Below, in pieces: positions 6,450 through 8,680 of a DNA stretch of 8,680 nt. Below the pieces are notes generated by a model. It saw only the letters and a list, made by a program, of their open reading frames with translations. It was not told where the DNA came from and ran no database searches. This DNA is from Desulfovibrio sp. UBA2564 (lineage in GTDB: Bacteria; Desulfobacterota; Desulfovibrionia; Desulfovibrionales; Desulfovibrionaceae). The position numbers and the translations under genes were made by a program. The stretch spans positions 1 through 8,680 of the forward strand of contig DDLU01000171.1 of NCBI GenBank assembly GCA_002340305.1, in the 5' to 3' direction. Numbering within the stretch: position 1 is the stretch's first letter; every line of letters begins with the position of its first letter.

Positions 6450-6758
6450 ATGACAGATTTCGAACCAATCCATCCCGGCGAAATATTGCTGGAAGAATTC
6501 ATGGAACCGTTTAGCTTAAGCCGGAACAAACTTGCAGCGGCATTGTGTATTCCTGCTCAACGCATCGGACAGATAGTGAAAGGGCAACGGGCAATAACAG
6601 TAGACACTGCCATGCGTCTGGCAAAATTTTTCGATACAACCACGCAGTTCTGGCTCAACTTGCAGCAAAGATACGACCTTGAAATTGCCAAAGACAATCA
6701 GCTGACGCTTCGCATAGAAAGAGAAGTACGCACCTGCAAAGAACTTCACATCTGCTAA
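6450..6758 (+). CDS. higA: HigA-type antitoxin (XRE-family helix-turn-helix)
   Basis: This 102-residue protein has the HigA hallmark PIHPGEILLEEFM near the N terminus (6-18), a helix-turn-helix over about 22-62 (LSRNKLAAALCIPAQRIGQI and following), and the family-typical FWLNLQQRYDL (67-77) with a Glu/Lys-rich C-terminal helix. It should bind and neutralise HigB and repress the operon, alone or with HigB. A strong AGGGAGG (6438-6444), overlapping the higB stop, sits before ATG 6450. That contrasts with the missing site before higB and would favour antitoxin synthesis. Its last codon and stop lie in the right 40-bp repeat. Confidence 0.93.
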   Translation: MTDFEPIHPGEILLEEFMEPFSLSRNKLAAALCIPAQRIGQIVKGQRAITVDTAMRLAKFFDTTTQFWLNLQQRYDLEIAKDNQLTLRIEREVRTCKELHIC

Positions 6759-6793
6759 AAATAAAGGCCGTAACTCCAATTGGATTCACGGCC
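6754..6793 (+). repeat. Right 40-bp direct repeat flanking the higBA pair
   Basis: It starts at GCTAA, the end of the last codon and stop of higA, and is gaplessly alignable to 6055-6094 (about 33 of 40 identical). The stem here carries two mismatches, unlike the perfect left copy, but a T-run (CTTTTTA) follows directly. Confidence 0.75.
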
Positions 6794-6799
6794 CTTTTT
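6766..6799. terminator. Bidirectional terminator between higA and cobI
   Basis: GGCCGT (6766-6771) pairs with ACGGCC (6788-6793), with an inner TCC/GGA pairing around AATT and two mismatches between. A T-run follows at 6795-6799, and the left flank AAAAATAAA gives a U-tract on the minus strand. It should end higBA (+) and the convergent cobI operon (-), whose stop is at 6823-6825. Confidence 0.8.
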
Positions 6800-6822
6800 A
6801 CATACTCGCGCAGCTGTAAAAG

Positions 6823-7530
6823 TTACTTCTTGGCAGTCAGCAGCATAAGTGAAAGATAGTTCGTTTTTTCCGGGACCTCGCTGATATCGAGATAAATGGC
6901 CTCGCCATCAAGCCCCAGACGGGTGTAGAATTTCACATCCTTTGTACCCATTTCATTCACTGTCTCGCGCAGTTCAGGGAAATTGCGATAGGCTTTGAGG
7001 ATTACCGCATTATCGACCATCTCAAGAGTCTCTGCGAATTTCTCAGGATCAGCTACCCCGGATGTAAGCAACAGATTCTGCCCGGACTCCACCAACACCT
7101 GCTGCGATCTTGCCGCCGCGGCCTGATAGGAAGTAATGCCGGGGACCACCTCAAATTCCACTTCAGGACAAAGGCACTTCATGGTTTGCATCATGTATCC
7201 GAAGGTGGAGTAAATTAAAGGATCTCCAAGTGTCAGGAAAGCGGCACTCTTGCCGCCCTGCAGCATCTCACAGGCGATGCGGCAATTCTCTTTCCATGCA
7301 TCATTCAAAATATCCTGATCACGAGTCATGGGATAACCGAGCCTAACCACCTCGCAATCATCACGCACGAACTCAGATGCAATTTCCAGAGAGTGGGAAT
7401 ATTCATTCTTAGTGGAAGAAGCGGCAAAAACCATATCCACTTTCTCTAACACACGTACTGCTCTCACAGTTAGCAGATCAGAATCACCGGGGCCGACCCC
7501 TATTCCATATATTTTTCCAGAATTACTCAT
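6823..7530 (-). CDS. cobI: Precorrin-2 / cobalt-factor II C20-methyltransferase
   Basis: This 235-residue cytoplasmic SAM-dependent enzyme methylates C20 of the corrin precursor in cobalamin synthesis. It has the tetrapyrrole methylase fold: GIGVGPGDSDLLTVRAVRVL (9-28, N-terminal SAM-site loop), LTLGDPLIYSTFGYMM (99-114, the block that separates CobI/CbiL from other methylases) and VPGITSYQAAAA (129-140). Length is typical. In an anaerobe the early-cobalt pathway is expected, so cbiL may be the better name; the sequence alone does not separate the two. The ATG at 7530 directly abuts the TAA of the upstream binding-protein gene, with AGAG-like purines before it, so translation is probably coupled. 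It is the last gene of the operon. Confidence 0.94.
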   Translation of the reverse strand: MSNSGKIYGIGVGPGDSDLLTVRAVRVLEKVDMVFAASSTKNEYSHSLEIASEFVRDDCEVVRLGYPMTRDQDILNDAWKENCRIACEMLQGGKSAAFLTLGDPLIYSTFGYMMQTMKCLCPEVEFEVVPGITSYQAAAARSQQVLVESGQNLLLTSGVADPEKFAETLEMVDNAVILKAYRNFPELRETVNEMGTKDVKFYTRLGLDGEAIYLDISEVPEKTNYLSLMLLTAKK

Positions 7531-8454
7531 TTATTTCTCTTTATTATTAAACAGGAAGTCCGCAAGAATTTCCACGGCCTCCACGTTTCTGGGACCGGGC
7601 CGGGAAAAAACCGACTCATCCACTTTTAAAATTCGGTTGTTACGCACCGCATCAATCAACTTGAAATGGCTGCGCTCATCCGGCCTGACCGGAGAAGGAT
7701 TCATGCGTCCGATCTGGTAAACATAATTTTGCGGGTTAAGCCTCATCAGCTCTTCCTCGCCCATACGCACAATCTTTTTATGATTGCTGACGCAATTGAT
7801 ACCCCCGGCATGCCGGATAATATCATTTACGATTGATCCCTGACCTGCTGCCAGCAGATTAGGATATCTAACCTCAAAAAAAACTTGCGATGCATCTGCC
7901 CCGCTATACCCGGCTGAGACTCTATCCAGACGCGCATTCATCGAATTAACCAGCGCATCAGCAGCACCAGATTCCCCGGTAAGCACGCCTAGCCTGCGAA
8001 CCATGGAAAACATCTGTTCAAAGGAAGTCACCCTGAACATAGCGCAGGGAATACCCCTTGCTTTGAGCGGTTCAAGAGCAGTTGCTGCCTGCGAACGTCC
8101 AGCCATCTGCAACACAAGATCAGGCTTAAGAGCCACAATCAATTCCGGGTTGGGCCGCATATGCGTACCAATGGACGGCAGTGCTGTAATCTGCTCCGGG
8201 TAATGGTCAGCAGCAGTGCGGGCCACCAGTCTGTCACCGAGGTCCATGGCATAAAAGATCTCGTTGAATGAACCGTAGAGTGCCACAATGCGCTTGGCCG
8301 GAGCCTGCAAAATTATCTCATTGCCGAAATCATCGGTAATGGAAACCCCGGCCTGCGCAGTTGAAGCAAAGCTAATCAGCAGCAGGGGAAAAAAGAACCT
8401 GCGGAACTTTAAGCCGGGGATGCTCAACAAGCGCAACAGATGTTTCATAAACAT
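7531..8454 (-). CDS. BtuF/FepB-family ABC transporter substrate-binding protein
   Basis: This is a periplasmic binding protein for a metal chelate such as cobalamin, cobinamide or a siderophore. From ATG 8454 it is 307 residues. The first 35 form a signal peptide: basic KHLLRL and KFRR, hydrophobic FFFPLLLISFA, cleavage at STAQA-GV. The mature part begins VSITDDFGNEI, followed by RIVALYGSFNEIFYAMDLGDRLVART, IGTHMRPNPELIVALKPDLVL and a C-lobe with GSIVNDIIRHAGGINCV, all typical of the helical-backbone (TroA/BtuF) fold. An open frame runs back to 8595, but that stretch overlaps the ATPase gene and puts unrelated residues before the signal peptide. AGAGG at 8467-8471 favours 8454; ATG 8448 is the alternative. 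The start lies within the upstream ATPase gene. Position next to cobI suggests a corrinoid ligand; this is inference. Confidence 0.88.
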   Translation of the reverse strand: MFMKHLLRLLSIPGLKFRRFFFPLLLISFASTAQAGVSITDDFGNEIILQAPAKRIVALYGSFNEIFYAMDLGDRLVARTAADHYPEQITALPSIGTHMRPNPELIVALKPDLVLQMAGRSQAATALEPLKARGIPCAMFRVTSFEQMFSMVRRLGVLTGESGAADALVNSMNARLDRVSAGYSGADASQVFFEVRYPNLLAAGQGSIVNDIIRHAGGINCVSNHKKIVRMGEEELMRLNPQNYVYQIGRMNPSPVRPDERSHFKLIDAVRNNRILKVDESVFSRPGPRNVEAVEILADFLFNNKEK

Positions 8455-8680
8455 TTGAAATATTTTCCTCTGTGATAACTTCTTCCGGGGCACCGTCCAG
8501 CACCACATTCCCTTTGGAAAGAAAAACCAAACGATCAAAATAAAGCGCAGCCAGATTAAGATCATGGATAACGCAGGCGATAGTCGCACCTTCACAATTC
8601 ATGGATTTAAGGAGATCGAAAAGCTCGATTTTTCCCGCAACATCAACACCCGCAGAAGCTTCATCAAGCACCATTATACG
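8372..8680 (-). CDS. ABC transporter ATP-binding protein, C-terminal part (FecE/BtuD type), cut by window edge
   Basis: Only the last 102 codons are in the window. The first residues read RIMVLDEASAGVD, a Walker B plus D-loop, with Ala in place of the usual Pro after the catalytic Glu. The H-switch is in CVIHDLNLAALYFDRLVFL, followed by GNVVLDGAPEEVITEENISNVY, a layout typical of iron-chelate/cobalamin importers. Walker A and the signature motif must lie to the right. The protein would energise import through a membrane permease that is not in the window and use the binding protein encoded just downstream. Its stop at 8372-8374 lies 77-83 bases inside the binding-protein gene. The tail EHPRLKVPQVLF resembles normal ends of this family, so it is not a frameshift product. 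Confidence 0.92.
   Translation of the reverse strand, partial: RIMVLDEASAGVDVAGKIELFDLLKSMNCEGATIACVIHDLNLAALYFDRLVFLSKGNVVLDGAPEEVITEENISNVYETSVALVEHPRLKVPQVLFSPAAD

Noticed and set aside
6055..6793. Insertion sequence or integrated phage between the 40-bp repeats
   Set aside because: Only higB and higA lie between the repeats. There is no transposase, integrase or terminal inverted repeat.
8455..8595. Longer binding-protein start at 8595
   Set aside because: It would add 47 residues without family similarity in front of a clear signal peptide and extend the overlap with the ATPase gene to over 220 bases. The start at 8454 or 8448 is far more likely.

Overview
The window looks like a chromosomal segment of a Gram-negative anaerobe, most likely a marine sulfate reducer of the Desulfovibrionaceae (Maridesulfovibrio/Desulfovibrio type). 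This assignment is inference. It rests on moderate GC content, on a precorrin-2/cobalt-factor II C20-methyltransferase gene placed next to a BtuF/FepB-type uptake system (an arrangement I recall from Desulfovibrio), on the class IV aminotransferase type, and on intergenic repeats built from short 'GCGGCGAAGCC...TTAAAAAGTTT' and 'AAACCCTTTT...AAAAGGGTTT' modules that I also associate with this group. No database search was possible.

Layout, left to right. (1) 1-80 holds the end of an intergenic repeat. (2) 81-488 (+) is a MutT-like Nudix hydrolase. (3) 489-729 is a non-coding stretch rich in hairpins; its left part resembles an inverted copy of the repeat at 1-57. (4) 730-1602 (+) metF and 1694-2722 (+) asd encode methylenetetrahydrofolate reductase and aspartate-semialdehyde dehydrogenase, followed by a strong bidirectional terminator at 2743-2783. 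(5) 2804-4867 (-) is a large exported protein with a GH64/thaumatin-like body, a choice-of-anchor-U-like region and a Cys-containing C-terminal membrane tail. (6) 4868-5057 is a divergent control region with two tandem GGGA-N5-TCCC dyads and a perfect 12-bp-arm palindrome ending just before the next start codon. (7) 5058-6059 (+) is a class IV aminotransferase. (8) 6155-6758 (+) is a higB-higA toxin-antitoxin pair bracketed by 40-bp direct repeats that are also stop-codon/terminator units. (9) 6823-8680 (-) is the 3' part of an operon, transcribed from beyond the right edge: ABC ATPase (partial), substrate-binding protein, then cobI/cbiL.

How the genes relate. MetF supplies methyl-tetrahydrofolate and Asd supplies the precursor of homoserine, so both feed methionine synthesis; Asd also feeds lysine, threonine and diaminopimelate. 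The cobI/cbiL operon probably combines corrinoid or metal-chelate uptake with a step of corrin-ring synthesis. Its genes are tightly packed: the ATPase and binding-protein genes overlap by 77-83 bases, and the binding-protein stop directly abuts the cobI start. The Nudix gene, the exported protein and the aminotransferase appear to be independent units.

The most unusual items are the 40-bp repeats that flank the toxin-antitoxin pair and include the stop codon of the gene before each, the tandem dyads plus start-proximal palindrome before the aminotransferase, and the architecture of the exported protein. I did not find a clear new multi-gene defence or metabolic system.
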